Assembly (NCBI GenBank): GCA_964017235.1
Contig: OZ024931.1
Location: 135,596,033 to 135,660,032, forward strand
DNA length: 64,000 nt
Source of the DNA: Sabellastarte sp. h YS-2021
Taxonomy: Eukaryota; Annelida; Polychaeta; Sabellida; Sabellidae
Direction: 5' to 3'
Shown: positions 43,171 through 56,000 of the stretch, one piece after another
Position numbering within the stretch: the stretch's first letter is position 1
Layout: each line of letters opens with the position of its first letter
The notes under the pieces: model-generated
The model's database searches: none
What the model saw: the letters and a program-made list of their open reading frames with translations, nothing else
Told to the model about the DNA's origin: nothing
Made by a program: the position numbers and the translations under genes

Positions 43171-45640
43171 CAGGGATATGATGAACACGAATATTTATGT
43201 TAAATATTGCACAAAGCAACCAAATATTTCTGGCGCAAGTAGCTAAGAAAGTATCTTTAGTTTTGCCAGAGGTAAGTACTTCAACTACTGCCAAGTTATC
43301 ACATTTTATATCGATAGTTCTATCAGACCATGCAGAGGCCCAAACCTTCAGTGCAACAACCACATTCAACATTTCAAGTTGTGTTATATGTAGGTGATGA
43401 AACTGAGGAGGGATGGGCAATGCATATACCATATTTGCAAAAGTAGCTCCCATACCGGTTAGGGAAGCATCTAAATGAACTGCATGGCTAGGTATCCTAT
43501 TATCGAAATAAGTAACACCATTATATTGATGCAAAAAGGTATTGAACCAACATAAATCTTGGAAGAATTGAGGTGTTAACTTGAATTTGTTGGAATCATG
43601 ATGAGACCTCAAAACCTGGAGCATACGATTCAAGAAGATACGAGCCGGTTTGATACATTTAGAAATGTACAACAAAGACCCTAATAGGGACTGATATTGT
43701 TGTTTCGTAACTACAGTCTTATGTGTCCATTCTTGGCATAAAGTTTTGATTTCCTGAAGCTTTTCTTCAGGAATAGATAGTGTTTTATTCACTGTATCAA
43801 CTTGTATGCCTAGACATGTGACACATGTAGAGGGAGGAACCAATTTTGAATCACTCACCTCTAATCCTAGGTCCTTAAGCAAGGACAATAAAAATTGATA
43901 AGATTGATGAATTTTTGACGGTAATCCAATATATATGAGGTCGTCAATGTAATTTAAGAGTGCATTATGATTATGTTTTTTCATAATGAACCGGATTGCG
44001 TCCGAACACCTCTCAAAAAATCCGGATCCGAGCCGAAATCCGAACGGCAGAGATCCGTCCAGGAATAGATCCTTATGAAGTATTCCTAGCAGATCAATGT
44101 CGCCCGGATCTATACGCAAGTGACGAAAGGCCCTACTGATGTCTACTTTGTACAACAATGAACCTGGACCCAAATTCTTGACTTCTCGAACAATATGATC
44201 AATAGATGGATAAGACAATGAGAAATAAGTATCCAAATATCTAAATTTATGAATGGAACTATTAATCGAAGCCCCTTTTGGCCAACTAAGGTCCATTATG
44301 GTACGTCTTTTATCAGTATTTTGTTTTGGGCGAGTCATCAATGGAGAAATGTGAACTGAAAATGGCAGTTGTTGAAAAGGACCATATATTGCTCCATAAT
44401 TCAATTCTTCGGTTATATACTTTTCAATTTGGTCTTTATGTTGTATAGCCGAAGTATGATTTTGGTATGTGGATTGAAGTATGGAGTTCCTGTCGAAATC
44501 TAAAGGAAAGCCATAAGTTATGAGATCTGGGAGTTGTTTATCCCAATAATCTTGAAGATGGAAATACCATCTTTGCGGATTGAGTTGAGTAGGTACTGGT
44601 ATTCTTGATTTTAAAAAATTTGGCACTCCACTAGAGCGTATTATTTTATGAGCCTCTATGATATCAGGTACATGGTTCCAGACAATGTGTGGCCCTTCAT
44701 AAACTTTCAAGTCATTTAATGGAATATATCCAAAGTCACCCCCATTTTGTGCTAAACAGGCCATGTGATCTTTACTGAGATGTTTATTTTTCCACACATA
44801 TAGTGGAATTTTTTGTAATGTTTCATCCCAGTGACAACCGATATCTTTGGCTACATGTGTTCGTGTTTTTTGAAGAAAATTTGCAGCCAGAGTGTGATTT
44901 TGATTATTATCTGCCTGTTGAGTAACTTCTACTGTCTCTGGGATCTCAGTAGTCTGTGTCACCTGATAAGGCAAGACATTGCCGTCCTTATCATGGGCAA
45001 CAATATGGCAAGGACCTGTTTTTTCAGTATTTAATTTATCAGATGCTTCTGTATAAGAAGCGTGTTTACATGCAGTATGTTGTTTGCTTGATTTATCATT
45101 AAAAGGCTGTAATTCCCCCTCAGAATCCCCAACATCACTATAACGAATCGATGACGAATCGTCAAGCAGATCAGTGAAAATGTGAAACCTATTAGTAAGA
45201 AACCCCTGCTGGTGAGGATCTGGACTGACTTCAGTGGTTTGCACCCGTGTTTTTGCATATAAGGGTCTATTAGGGGAAGTACAGCCTTTTGCATTCACAC
45301 TCACCTTGGAAGGGGTAACGATTTTAGGTTTGACCTTGTCGTTATTGACAGTGACGATGCGGGGATCCGAAGGAACCTGGTTATGAACCACCTTTGGGTT
45401 TGAATTACAGTGTAGAGTTTTAGCAACTTGGGCGTACGTCCTATAATCCCTTGTGTTGTTGAAAGCTTTGGAAGAATAAAACCATTGCAAAGCTGTTTGT
45501 TTATCTGTATGTAACTCAGATAAGGTAAAATTTTTGACATTTTTAGTGTTCCAAACCATTCTAGTTTCAAAATGACACAAGGAATGAGGACCCACGCCCA
45601 GGTTTACTCGTTTTTTGTATTCTTTGATTTGTTCTTGCAT
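43031..45640 (-). CDS. pol: Pol: reverse transcriptase-RNase H (element B)
   Basis: The 869-codon frame lies in the -1 frame relative to gag, overlapping it by 37 bases. RT motifs are IMDLSWP, YKVDISRAFR (Asp 500), LPFGFRLG and YIDD (564-567). RNase H acidic residues are D724 (LDASLTG), E756 (QLEM), D781 (KCDN) and D831 (IADLLSR). The first ~300 residues differ from those of element A and have no recognised domain, while PNFLKSRIP onward aligns throughout. No protease, integrase or methyltransferase is seen. Translation is probably by frameshift at 45610-45616, so the ATG at 45640 may be unused. Confidence 0.93.
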   Translation of the reverse strand: MQEQIKEYKKRVNLGVGPHSLCHFETRMVWNTKNVKNFTLSELHTDKQTALQWFYSSKAFNNTRDYRTYAQVAKTLHCNSNPKVVHNQVPSDPRIVTVNNDKVKPKIVTPSKVSVNAKGCTSPNRPLYAKTRVQTTEVSPDPHQQGFLTNRFHIFTDLLDDSSSIRYSDVGDSEGELQPFNDKSSKQHTACKHASYTEASDKLNTEKTGPCHIVAHDKDGNVLPYQVTQTTEIPETVEVTQQADNNQNHTLAANFLQKTRTHVAKDIGCHWDETLQKIPLYVWKNKHLSKDHMACLAQNGGDFGYIPLNDLKVYEGPHIVWNHVPDIIEAHKIIRSSGVPNFLKSRIPVPTQLNPQRWYFHLQDYWDKQLPDLITYGFPLDFDRNSILQSTYQNHTSAIQHKDQIEKYITEELNYGAIYGPFQQLPFSVHISPLMTRPKQNTDKRRTIMDLSWPKGASINSSIHKFRYLDTYFSLSYPSIDHIVREVKNLGPGSLLYKVDISRAFRHLRIDPGDIDLLGILHKDLFLDGSLPFGFRLGSGFFERCSDAIRFIMKKHNHNALLNYIDDLIYIGLPSKIHQSYQFLLSLLKDLGLEVSDSKLVPPSTCVTCLGIQVDTVNKTLSIPEEKLQEIKTLCQEWTHKTVVTKQQYQSLLGSLLYISKCIKPARIFLNRMLQVLRSHHDSNKFKLTPQFFQDLCWFNTFLHQYNGVTYFDNRIPSHAVHLDASLTGMGATFANMVYALPIPPQFHHLHITQLEMLNVVVALKVWASAWSDRTIDIKCDNLAVVEVLTSGKTKDTFLATCARNIWLLCAIFNINIRVHHIPGKSNNIADLLSRWNVTKDPLIKLYQLLPQFIWINTHVDLMKLNHDI

Positions 45641-46815
45641 TCAATTTCAGAATGTGGAAAGGATTTGCCATTCTTTGTGAAGCAAAAATTGCATACATGT
45701 TTGTAAATCACACCTTTCGTTTCATGGGTGGCTTGATGCATGCATGAGCCCTGATTAAAAAATTGGCAAATCATGGTCCTAGCAGTTTTGTCACGTTTAG
45801 TGGCATTTTTGGCAAAATGTTGAGTGGAAGGGGTATGACGTTGAGCATGTGCTCGCCTAATTCGATCAATGAGATCAGTTTGAGTATAATCTTTGACTTC
45901 CCCTTGTTCCATACGACAAAGTAAAACTGCATGGCAGGCCTTTGCAGAACTCCAAGAAAAATCGTTAGAATCATCTAGTAACGAGATAAGATAATCCAGC
46001 ATAGCATCTTTGTTTTCACTACAATTTTCATCACGCATTGTTCTGCAAAAACCTGCCATCCATTGACCCATGGTTAATTGGTCGTATGAGACTCTTTCTT
46101 TATGGGAACCCGCCAAAACATGTTCATGGGGCCATTTCACCCTATTTTTAACAAAAACATCCACTGCTCCACCCCTTTGGGACTTAATTTTATTGTCTGA
46201 CATACCTGATTTTGTTAATTGCTGTAACTCTTTTATTCTATCTTCCACACTACGTTGTATCTGGTTATTTGCTCTGATATATTCTAACGAAGGAATCTGT
46301 GCAGTACCAGACTGAGGAAACATTTCAGTATTCACAGTGGGAGTACTTTTTTCCGCATGAGTACTATCTAGTTTGTTTGCAGTGGTACTTTTATGGGTTT
46401 TTGACACACGGCTGCCCTTGACTTTGGATTTGTCAAGTGTTTTCTTGACAGGTTTGTCCTCTAATTTAGAAAGCCTATCATTAATAGCAGTAAGCTGTGA
46501 CAAAATTTGCTGGTTGACTAGAGTTTGTGTCTCTTGAAAGCCAGAGTCATGGGCAGACTTGTTGGATTTTTCAACATGTAACCGGTTAAACGAACGCCCA
46601 CTAGGGCCCGCACCGTCACTGTCAGAATCTTGCATAATTTGCCCACAATCTATGTCGCTGTCTGATACTGAAGAATCTGAATCTTGGTGAGACATAGTTT
46701 GTTTTTGCCCCAACAAGTTCGTTACGAAATCGTTATCATCCGACATATGCAAGTCAAACTGTACCTGAGATGTATCAGACTTTTGTGAACGCAAATTATA
46801 TTTTTTCTTCTCCAT
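45604..46815 (-). CDS. gag: Gag, nucleocapsid-type structural protein (element B)
   Basis: The 403-codon frame opens with an ATG 77 bases after A1. It has an acidic Ser/Asp-rich stretch (25-70), a predicted coiled coil (about 95-122), the QRGGAVDV...WPHE block (213-231), the DFSWSSAKA region (285-293), RRAHAQ (320-325), and C-terminal zinc-binding clusters C350, C358, H364 and C375, C378, H388, C393. The same order of blocks is found in element A, but the N-terminal CxxC cluster of element A is missing. It should bind and package element RNA. The 3' end overlaps pol at the frameshift heptamer. Confidence 0.88.
   Translation of the reverse strand: MEKKKYNLRSQKSDTSQVQFDLHMSDDNDFVTNLLGQKQTMSHQDSDSSVSDSDIDCGQIMQDSDSDGAGPSGRSFNRLHVEKSNKSAHDSGFQETQTLVNQQILSQLTAINDRLSKLEDKPVKKTLDKSKVKGSRVSKTHKSTTANKLDSTHAEKSTPTVNTEMFPQSGTAQIPSLEYIRANNQIQRSVEDRIKELQQLTKSGMSDNKIKSQRGGAVDVFVKNRVKWPHEHVLAGSHKERVSYDQLTMGQWMAGFCRTMRDENCSENKDAMLDYLISLLDDSNDFSWSSAKACHAVLLCRMEQGEVKDYTQTDLIDRIRRAHAQRHTPSTQHFAKNATKRDKTARTMICQFFNQGSCMHQATHETKGVIYKHVCNFCFTKNGKSFPHSEIECKNKSKNTKNE
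45610..45616 (-). promoter_or_regulatory. -1 frameshift heptamer between gag and pol (element B)
   Basis: On the minus strand A_AAA_AAC reads ACA-AAA-AAC in gag phase and is followed by GAG and the gag stop TAA. A -1 slip continues as CGA-GTA-AAC in pol, giving KKRV as in element A. The stop lies only three bases after the heptamer. I do not see a strong stem downstream by eye. Confidence 0.65.
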
Positions 46816-46892
46816 GCAACACAGATTGCAAACTAAGATAAATAAAAAGAATAACTAAAAACAGCAATCAGTGAAACACAGAGAAGAAAACA
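46816..46892 (-). promoter_or_regulatory. Short leader between A1 and gag (element B)
   Basis: These 77 AT-rich bases lie between A1 and the gag ATG, far shorter than the 348-base leader of element A. I see no stable hairpin or other signal. Confidence 0.5.
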
Positions 46893-47096
46893 AAAATAAA
46901 TTAAAATGTCCTTGAGGTGTTACCCCTTCCAAGTGTGAGCTGTAAATGGAAGAAGGGTTCAAATTTTTTGGCTAAAGAAGGCGTGAGGAGCCAATCAGAA
47001 GCCAGTTCACAACCAGCATGGTCATGCATACTAAATAACAGTTTAAGGTACCCTCTCAGGAATGATCTACCTGACACCAAGGTGTCATCCCGTACA
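46893..47096 (-). repeat. Terminal repeat A1 (element B)
   Basis: This is the 5' end of the element on the minus strand, homologous to 39290-39493 and 41277-41480. The palindrome TGACACCAAGGTGTCA is at 47072-47087. The crossover CA at 47095-47096 is followed by satellite GTGACTACTGG, which continues the monomer broken at 37505. Confidence 0.9.
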
Positions 47097-50000
47097 GTGA
47101 CTACTGGTGTGGTATTTGGACCCCAGCAGGCCTGTAATACGCCTGCTGGGGGGTGCATTAAGATGTACTCATTTCTTGCCCAATAAGGCAGATGTAAGGC
47201 TATAAACCATATTTTTTGCGAGTGTGGGAGCCACTAAGAGAGAATTAAGTAGTGTATTCCTTTAGAAATACACAACAAGCTCAAAATACATGTCTTGGGA
47301 GTGCATGTAGCGAGGGTACCACTAAATGGCAAATCAGTTCAAACCACCCCTTAAAGTAGTTGTATCTGGCTCAAATTTTCACAGAAAACTCAGTTTATAT
47401 CAGAGAATAAAATTGCATTGGTCTGAACCACTCAAGAGCCATATTAGGAATTTCAGTTTCCGGGGTGTGGGGCTGGTCTGGCCCCCCCTCATGGAGGTAA
47501 TGTCAATTATCTCATAATGTATCAAATCTGAAGCCAAAAGTTAATTTCATTCATGTTTTGACAATAAAAGAGGACATTTTGGGCACATTTGGAACATTAC
47601 ATCTCTGAACAGAAATTATATAACCCAAATAGGGCTGTTAAAATGGTCGAAAAAAGATGTAAATCAGCCCAAATGAGTAGCAAATGTTGGTCTATAATCC
47701 TGAAATTTGGTCAGAATATAGTGTGCAACTAGCTAAATCTGACTGCACAGGTTTTAGAATTACATCTGATATAGCAGTGACTACTGGTGTGGTATTTGGA
47801 CCCCAGCAGGCCTGTAATACGCCTGCTGGGGGGTGCATTAAGATGTACTCATTTCTTGCCCAATAAGGCAGATGTAAGGCTATAAACCATATTTTTTGCG
47901 AGTGTGGGAGCCACTAAGAGAGAATTAAGTAGTGTATTCCTTTAGAAATACACAACAAGCTCAAAATACATGTCTTGGGAGTGCATGTAGCGAGGGTACC
48001 ACTAAATGGCAAATCAGTTCAAACCACCCCTTAAAGTAGTTGTATCTGGCTCAAATTTTCACAGAAAACTCAGTTTATATCAGAGAATAAAATTGCATTG
48101 GTCTGAACCACTCAAGAGCCATATTAGGAATTTCAGTTTCCGGGGTGTGGGGCTGGTCTGGCCCCCCCTCATGGAGGTAATGTCAAGTATCTCATAATGT
48201 ATCAAATCTGAAGCCAAAAATTAATTTCATTCATGTTTTGACAATAAAAGAGGACATTTTGGGCACATTTGGAACATTACATCTCTGAACAGAAATTATA
48301 TAACCCAAATAGGGCTGTTAAAATGGTCGAAAAAAGATGTAAATCAGCCCAAATGAGTAGCAAATGTTGGTCTATAATCCTGAAATTTGGTCAGAATATA
48401 GTGTGCAACTAGCTAAATCTGACTGCACAGGTTTTAGAATTACATCTGATATAGCAGTGACTACTGGTGTGGTATTTGGACCCCAGCAGGCCTGTAATAC
48501 GCCTGCTGGGGGGTGCATTAAGATGTATTCATTTCTTGCCCAAAAAGGCAGATGTAAGGCTATAAACCATATTTTTTGCGAGTGTGGGAGCCACTAAGAG
48601 AGAATCAAGTAGTGTATTCCTTTAGAAATACACAACAAGCTCAAAATACATGTCTTGGGAGTGCATGTAGCGAGGGTACCACTAAATGGCAAATCAGTTC
48701 AAACCACCCCTTAAAGTAGTTGTATCTGGCTCAAATTTTCACAGAAAACTCAGTTTATATCAGAGAATAAAATTGCATTGGTCTGAACCACTCAAGAGCC
48801 ATATTAGGAATTTCAGTTTCCGGGGTGTGGGGCTGGTCTGGCCCCCCCTCATGGAGGTAATGTCAAGTATCTCATAATGTATCAAATCTGAAGCCAAAAG
48901 TTAATTTCATTCATGTTTTGACAATAAAAGAGGACATTTTGGGCACATTTGGAACATTACATCTCTGAACAGAAATTATATAACCCAAATAGGGCTGTTA
49001 AAATGGTCGAAAAAAGATGTAAATCAGCCCAAATGAGTAGCAAATGTTGGTCTATAATCCTGAAATTTGGTCAGAATATAGTGTGCAACTAGCTAAATCT
49101 GACTGCACAGGTTTTAGAATTACATCTGATATAGCAGTGACCACTGGTGTGGTATTTGGACCCCAGCAGGCCTGTAATACGCCTGCTGGGGGTGCATTAA
49201 GATGTACTCATTTCTTGCGAAATAAGGCAGATGTAAGGCTATAAACCATATTTTTTGCGAGTGTGGGAGCCACTAAGAGAGAATTAAGTAGTGTATTCCT
49301 TTAGAAATACACAACAAGCTCAAAATACATGTCTTGGGAGTGCATGTAGCGAGGGTACCACTAAATGGCAAATCAGTTCAAACCACCCCTTAAAGTAGTT
49401 GTATCTGGCTCAAATTTTCACAGAAAACTCAGTTTATATCAGAGAATAAAATTGCATTGGTCTGAACCACTCAAGAGCCATATTAGGAATTTCAGTTTCC
49501 GGGGTGTGGGGCTGGTCTGGCCCCCCCTCATGGAGGTAATGTCAAGTATCTCATAATGTATCAAATCTGAAGCCAAAAAAATTAATTTCATTCATGTTTT
49601 GACAATAAAAGAGGACATTTTGGGCACATTTGGAACATTACATCTCTGAACAGAAATTATATAACCCAAATAGGGCTGTTAAAATGGTCGAAAAAAGATG
49701 TAAATCAGCCCAAATGAGTAGCAAATGTTCGTCTATAATCCTGAAATTTGGTCAGAATATAGTGTGCAACTAGCTAAATCTGACTGCACAGGTTTTAGAA
49801 TTACATCTGATATAGTAGTGACCACTGGTGTGGTATTTGGACCCCAGCAGGCCTGTAATACGCCTGCTGGGGGTGCATTAAGATGTACTCATTTCTTGCG
49901 AAATAAGGCAGATGTAAGGCTATAAACCATATTTTTTGCGAGTGTGGGAGCCACTAAGAGAGAATTAAGTAGTGTATTCCTTTAGAAATACACAACAAGC

Positions 50001-53000
50001 TCAAAATACATGTCTTGGGAGTGCATGTAGCGAGGGTACCACTAAATGGCAAATCAGTTCAAACCACCCCTTAAAGTAGTTGTATCTGGCTCAAATTTTC
50101 ACAGAAAACTCAGTTTATATCAGAGAATAAAATTGCATTGGTCTGAACCACTCAAGAGCCATATTAGGAATTTCAGTTTCCGGGGTGTGGGGCTGGTCTG
50201 GCCCCCCCTCATGGAGGTAATGTCAAGTATCTCATAATGTATCAAATCTGAAGCCAAAAAAATTAATTTCATTCATGTTTTGACAATAAAAGAGGACATT
50301 TTGGGCACATTTGGAACATTACATCTCTGAACAGAAATTATATAACCCAAATAGGGCTGTTAAAATGGTCGAAAAAAGATGTAAATCAGCCCAAATGAGT
50401 AGCAAATGTTGGTCTATAATCCTGAAATTTGGTCAGAATATAGTGTGCAACTAGCTAAATCTGACTGCACAGGTTTTAGAATTACATCTGATATAGCAGT
50501 GACTACTGGTGTGGTATTTGGACCCCAGCAGGCCTGTAATACACCTGCTGGGGGGTGCATTAAGATGTATTCATTTCTTGCCCAAAAAGGCAGATGTAAG
50601 GCTATAAACCATATTTTTTGCGAGTGTGGGAGCCACTAAGAGAGAATCAAGTAGTGTATTCCTTTAGAAATACACAACAAGCTCAAAATACATGTCTTGG
50701 GAGTGCATGTAGCGAGGGTACCACTAAATGGCAAATCAGTTCAAACCACCCCTTAAAGTAGTTGTATCTGGCTCAAATTTTCACAGAAAACTCAGTTTAT
50801 ATCAGAGAATAAAATTGCATTGGTCTGAACCACTCAAGAGCCATATTAGGAATTTCAGTTTCCGGGGTGTGGGGCTGGTCTGCCCCCCCCTCATGGAGGT
50901 AATGTCAAGTATCTCATAATGTATCAAATCTGAAGCCAAAAGTTAATTTCATTCATGTTTTGACAATAAAAGAGGACATTTTGGGCACATTTGGAACATT
51001 ACATCTCTGAACAGAAATTATATAACCCAAATAGGGCTGTTAAAATGGTCGAAAAAAGATGTAAATCAGCCCAAATGAGTAGCAAATGTTGGTCTATAAT
51101 CCTGAAATTTGGTCAGAATATAGTGTGCAACTAGCTAAATCTGACTGCACAGGTTTTAGAATTACATCTGATATAGCAGTGACTACTGGTGTGGTATTTG
51201 GACCCCAGCAGGCCTGTAATACGCCTGCTGGGGGGTGCATTAAGATGTACTCATTTCTTGCCCAATAAGGCAGATGTAAGGCTATAAACCATATTTTTTG
51301 CGAGTGTGGGAGCCACTAAGAGAGAATTAAGTAGTGTATTCCTTTAGAAATACACAACAAGCTCAAAATACATGTCTTGGGAGTGCATGTAGCGAGGGTA
51401 CCACTAAATGGCAAATCAGTTCAAACCACCCCTTAAAGTAGTTGTATCTGGCTCAAATTTTCACAGAAAACTCAGTTTATATCAGAGAATAAAATTGCAT
51501 TGGTCTGAACCACTCAAGAGCCATATTAGGAATTTCAGTTTCCGGGGTGTGGGGCTGGTCTGCCCCCCCCCCCCCTCATGGAGGTAATGTCAAGTATCTC
51601 ATAATGTATCAAATCTGAAGCCAAAAATTAATTTCATTCATGTTTTGACAATAAAAGAGGACATTTTGGGCACATTTGGAACATTACATCTCTGAACAGA
51701 AATTATATAACCCAAATAGGGCTGTTAAAATGGTCGAAAAAAGATGTAAATCAGCCCAAATGAGTAGCAAATGTTGGTCTATAATCCTGAAATTTGGTCA
51801 GAATATAGTGTGCAACTAGTTAAATCTGACTGCACAGGTTTTAGAATTACATCTGATATAGCAGTGACTACTGGTGTGGTATTTGGACCCCAGCAGGCCT
51901 GTAATACGCCTGCTGGGGGGTGCATTAAGATGTACTCATTTCTTGCCCAATAAGGCAGATGTAAGGCTATAAACCATATTTTTTGCGAGTGTGGGAGCCA
52001 CTAAGAGAGAATCAAGTAGTGTATTCCTTTAGAAATACACAACAAGCTCAAAATACATGTCTTGGGAGTGCATGTAGCGAGGGTACCACTAAATGGCAAA
52101 TCAGTTCAAACCACCCCTTAAAGTAGTTGTATCTGGCTCAAATTTTCACAGAAAACTCAGTTTATATCAGAGAATAAAATTGCATTGGTCTGAACCACTC
52201 AAGAGCCATATTAGGAATTTCAGTTTCCGGGGTGTGGGGCTGGTCTGCCCCCCCCCCCCCCTCATGGAGGTAATGTCAAGTATCTCATAATGTATCAAAT
52301 CTGAAGCCAAAAATTAATTTCATTCATGTTTTGACAATAAAAGAGGACATTTTGGGCACATTTGGAACATTACATCTCTGAACAGAAATTATATAACCCA
52401 AATAGGGCTGTTAAAATGGTCGAAAAAAGATGTAAATCAGCCCAAATGAGTAGCAAATGTTGGTCTATAATCCTGAAATTTGGTCAGAATATAGTGTGCA
52501 ACTAGCTAAATCTGACTGCACAGGTTTTAGAATTACATCTGATATAGCAGTGACTACTGGTGTGGTATTTGGACCCCAGCAGGCCTGTAATACGCCTGCT
52601 GGGGGGTGCATTAAGATGTATTCATTTCTTGCCCAAAAAGGCAGATGTAAGGCTATAAACCATATTTTTTGCGAGTGTGGGAGCCACCAAGAGAGAATCA
52701 AGTAGTGTATTCCTTTAGAAATACACAACAAGCTCAAAATACATGTCTTGGGAGTGCATGTAGCGAGGGTACCACTAAATGGCAAATCAGTTCAAACCAC
52801 CCCTTAAAGTAGTTGTATCTGGCTCAAATTTTCACAGAAAACTCAGTTTATATCAGAGAATAAAATTGCACTGGTCTGAACCACTCAAGAGCCATATTAG
52901 GAATTTCAGTTTCCGGGGTGTGGGGCTGGTCTGGCCCCCCCCTCATGGAAGTAATGTCAAGTATCTCATAATGTATCAAATCTGAAGCCAAAAATTAATT

Positions 53001-56000
53001 TCATTCATGTTTTGACAATAAAAGAGGACATTTTGGGCACATTTGGAACATTACATCTCTGAACAGAAATTATATAACCCAAATAGGGCTGTTAAAATGG
53101 TCGAAAAAAGATGTAAATCAGCCCAAATGAGTAGCAAATGTTGGTCTATAATCCTGAAATTTGGTCAGAATATAGTGTGCAACTAGCTAAATCTGACTGC
53201 ACAGGTTTTAAAATTACATCTGATATAGCAGTGACTACTGGTGTGGTATTTGGACCCCAGCAGGCCTGTAATACGCCTGCTCGGGGGTGCATTAAGATGT
53301 ACTCATTTCTTGCCCAATAAGGCAGATGTAAGGCTATAAACCATATTTTTTGCGAGTGTGGGAGCCACTAAGAGAGAATTAAGTAGTGTATTCCTTTAGA
53401 AATACACAACAAGCTCAAAATACATGTCTTGGGAGTGCATGTAGCGAGGGTACCACTAAATGGCAAATCAGTTCAAACCACCCCTTAAAGTAGTTGTATC
53501 TGGCTCAAATTTTCACAGAAAACTCAGTTTATATCAGAGAATAAAATTGCATTGGTCTGAACCACTCAAGAGCCATATTAGGAATTTCAGTTTCCGGGGT
53601 GTGGGGCTGGTCTGGCCCCCCCTCATGGAGGTAATGTCAAGTATCTCATAATGTATCAAATCTGAAGCCAAAAGTTAATTTCATTCATGTTTTGACAATA
53701 AAAGAGGACATTTTGGGCACATTTGGAACATTACATCTCTGAACAGAAATTATATAACCCAAATAGGGCTGTTAAAATGGTCGAAAAAAGATGTAAATCA
53801 GCCCAAATGAGTAGCAAATGTTGGTCTATAATCCTGAAATTTGGTCAGAATATAGTGTGCAACTAGCTAAATCTGACTGCACAGGTTTTAGAATTACATC
53901 TGATATAGCAGTGACTACTGGTGTGGTATTTGGACCCCAGCAGGCCTGTAATACGCCTGCTGGGGGGTGCATTAAGATGTACTCATTTCTTGCCCAATAA
54001 GGCAGATGTAAGGCTATAAACCATATTTTTGCGAGTGTGGGAGCCACTAAGAGAGAATTAAGTAGTGTATTCCTTTAGAAATACACAACAAGCTCAAAAT
54101 ACATGTCTTGGGAGTGCATGTAGCGAGGGTACCACTAAATGGCAAATCAGTTCAAACCACCCCTTAAAGTAGTTGTATCTGGCTCAAATTTTCACAGAAA
54201 ACTCAGTTTATATCAGAGAATAAAATTGCATTGGTCTGAACCACTCAAGAGCCATATTAGGAATTTCAGTTTCCGGGGTGTGGGGCTGGTCTGGCCCCCC
54301 CTCATGGAGGTAATGTCAAGTATCTCATAATGTATCAAATCTGAAGCCAAAAATTAATTTCATTCATGTTTTGACAATAAAAGAGGACATTTTGGGCACA
54401 TTTGGAACATTACATCTCTGAACAGAAATTATATAACCCAAATAGGGCTGTTAAAATGGTCGAAAAAAGATGTAAATCAGCCCAAATGAGTAGCAAATGT
54501 TGGTCTATAATCCTGAAATTTGGTCAGAATATAGTGTGCAACTAGCTAAATCTGACTGCACAGGTTTTAGAATTACATCTGATATAGCAGTGACTACTGG
54601 TGTGGTATTTGGACCCCAGCAGGCCTGTAATACGCCTGCTGGGGGGTGCATTAAGATGTATTCATTTCTTGCCCAAAAAGGCAGATGTAAGGCTATAAAC
54701 CATATTTTTTGCGAGTGTGGGAGCCACTAAGAGAGAATCAAGTAGTGTATTCCTTTAGAAATACACAACAAGCTCAAAATACATGTCTTGGGAGTGCATG
54801 TAGCGAGGGTACCACTAAATGGCAAATCAGTTCAAACCACCCCTTAAAGTAGTTGTATCTGGCTCAAATTTTCACAGAAAACTCAGTTTATATCAGAGAA
54901 TAAAATTGCATTGGTCTGAACCACTCAAGAGCCATATTAGGAATTTCAGTTTCCGGGGTGTGGGGCTGGTCTGGCCCCCCCTCATGGAGGTAATGTCAAG
55001 TATCTCATAATGTATCAAATCTGAAGCCAAAAGTTAATTTCATTCATGTTTTGACAATAAAAGAGGACATTTTGGGCACATTTGGAACATTACATCTCTG
55101 AACAGAAATTATATAACCCAAATAGGGCTGTTAAAATGGTCGAAAAAAGATGTAAATCAGCCCAAATGAGTAGCAAATGTTGGTCTATAATCCTGAAATT
55201 TGGTCAGAATATAGTGTGCAACTAGCTAAATCTGACTGCACAGGTTTTAGAATTACATCTGATATAGCAGTGACTACTGGTGTGGTATTTGGACCCCAGC
55301 AGGCCTGTAATACGCCTGCTGGGGGGTGCATTAAGATGTACTCATTTCTTGCCCAATAAGGCAGATGTAAGGCTATAAACCATATTTTTGCGAGTGTGGG
55401 AGCCACTAAGAGAGAATTAAGTAGTGTATTCCTTTAGAAATACACAACAAGCTCAAAATACATGTCTTGGGAGTGCATGTAGCGAGGGTACCACTAAATG
55501 GCAAATCAGTTCAAACCACCCCTTAAAGTAGTTGTATCTGGCTCAAATTTTCACAGAAAACTCAGTTTATATCAGAGAATAAAATTGCATTGGTCTGAAC
55601 CACTCAAGAGCCATATTAGGAATTTCAGTTTCCGGGGTGTGGGGCTGGTCTGGCCCCCCCTCATGGAGGTAATGTCAAGTATCTCATAATGTATCAAATC
55701 TGAAGCCAAAAATTAATTTCATTCATGTTTTGACAATAAAAGAGGACATTTTGGGCACATTTGGAACATTACATCTCTGAACAGAAATTATATAACCCAA
55801 ATAGGGCTGTTAAAATGGTCGAAAAAAGATGTAAATCAGCCCAAATGAGTAGCAAATGTTGGTCTATAATCCTGAAATTTGGTCAGAATATAGTGTGCAA
55901 CTAGCTAAATCTGACTGCACAGGTTTTAGAATTACATCTGATATAGCAGTGACTACTGGTGTGGTATTTGGACCCCAGCAGGCCTGTAATACGCCTGCTG

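Larger units (their letters stand above)
37507..47096 (-). mobile_element. Element B: Ngaro-like YR retrotransposon with an extra A-U-B cassette
   Basis: This 9,590-bp element reads on the minus strand as A1 (46893-47094), gag, RT-RNase H, YR, B1 (41481-42026), A2 (41277-41480), U (40040-41276), B2 (39494-40039), A3 (39290-39493), U (38053-39289), B3 (37507-38052). The usual form has one A-U-B unit at this end; here there are two, each 1,987 bp. All three genes are open. Flanks ATAGCA/GTGACTAC share only CA with the internal junction CGTACATTCC, so there is no longer target duplication. The proteins are homologous to element A's but clearly diverged, so this is a separate family. Confidence 0.92.
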
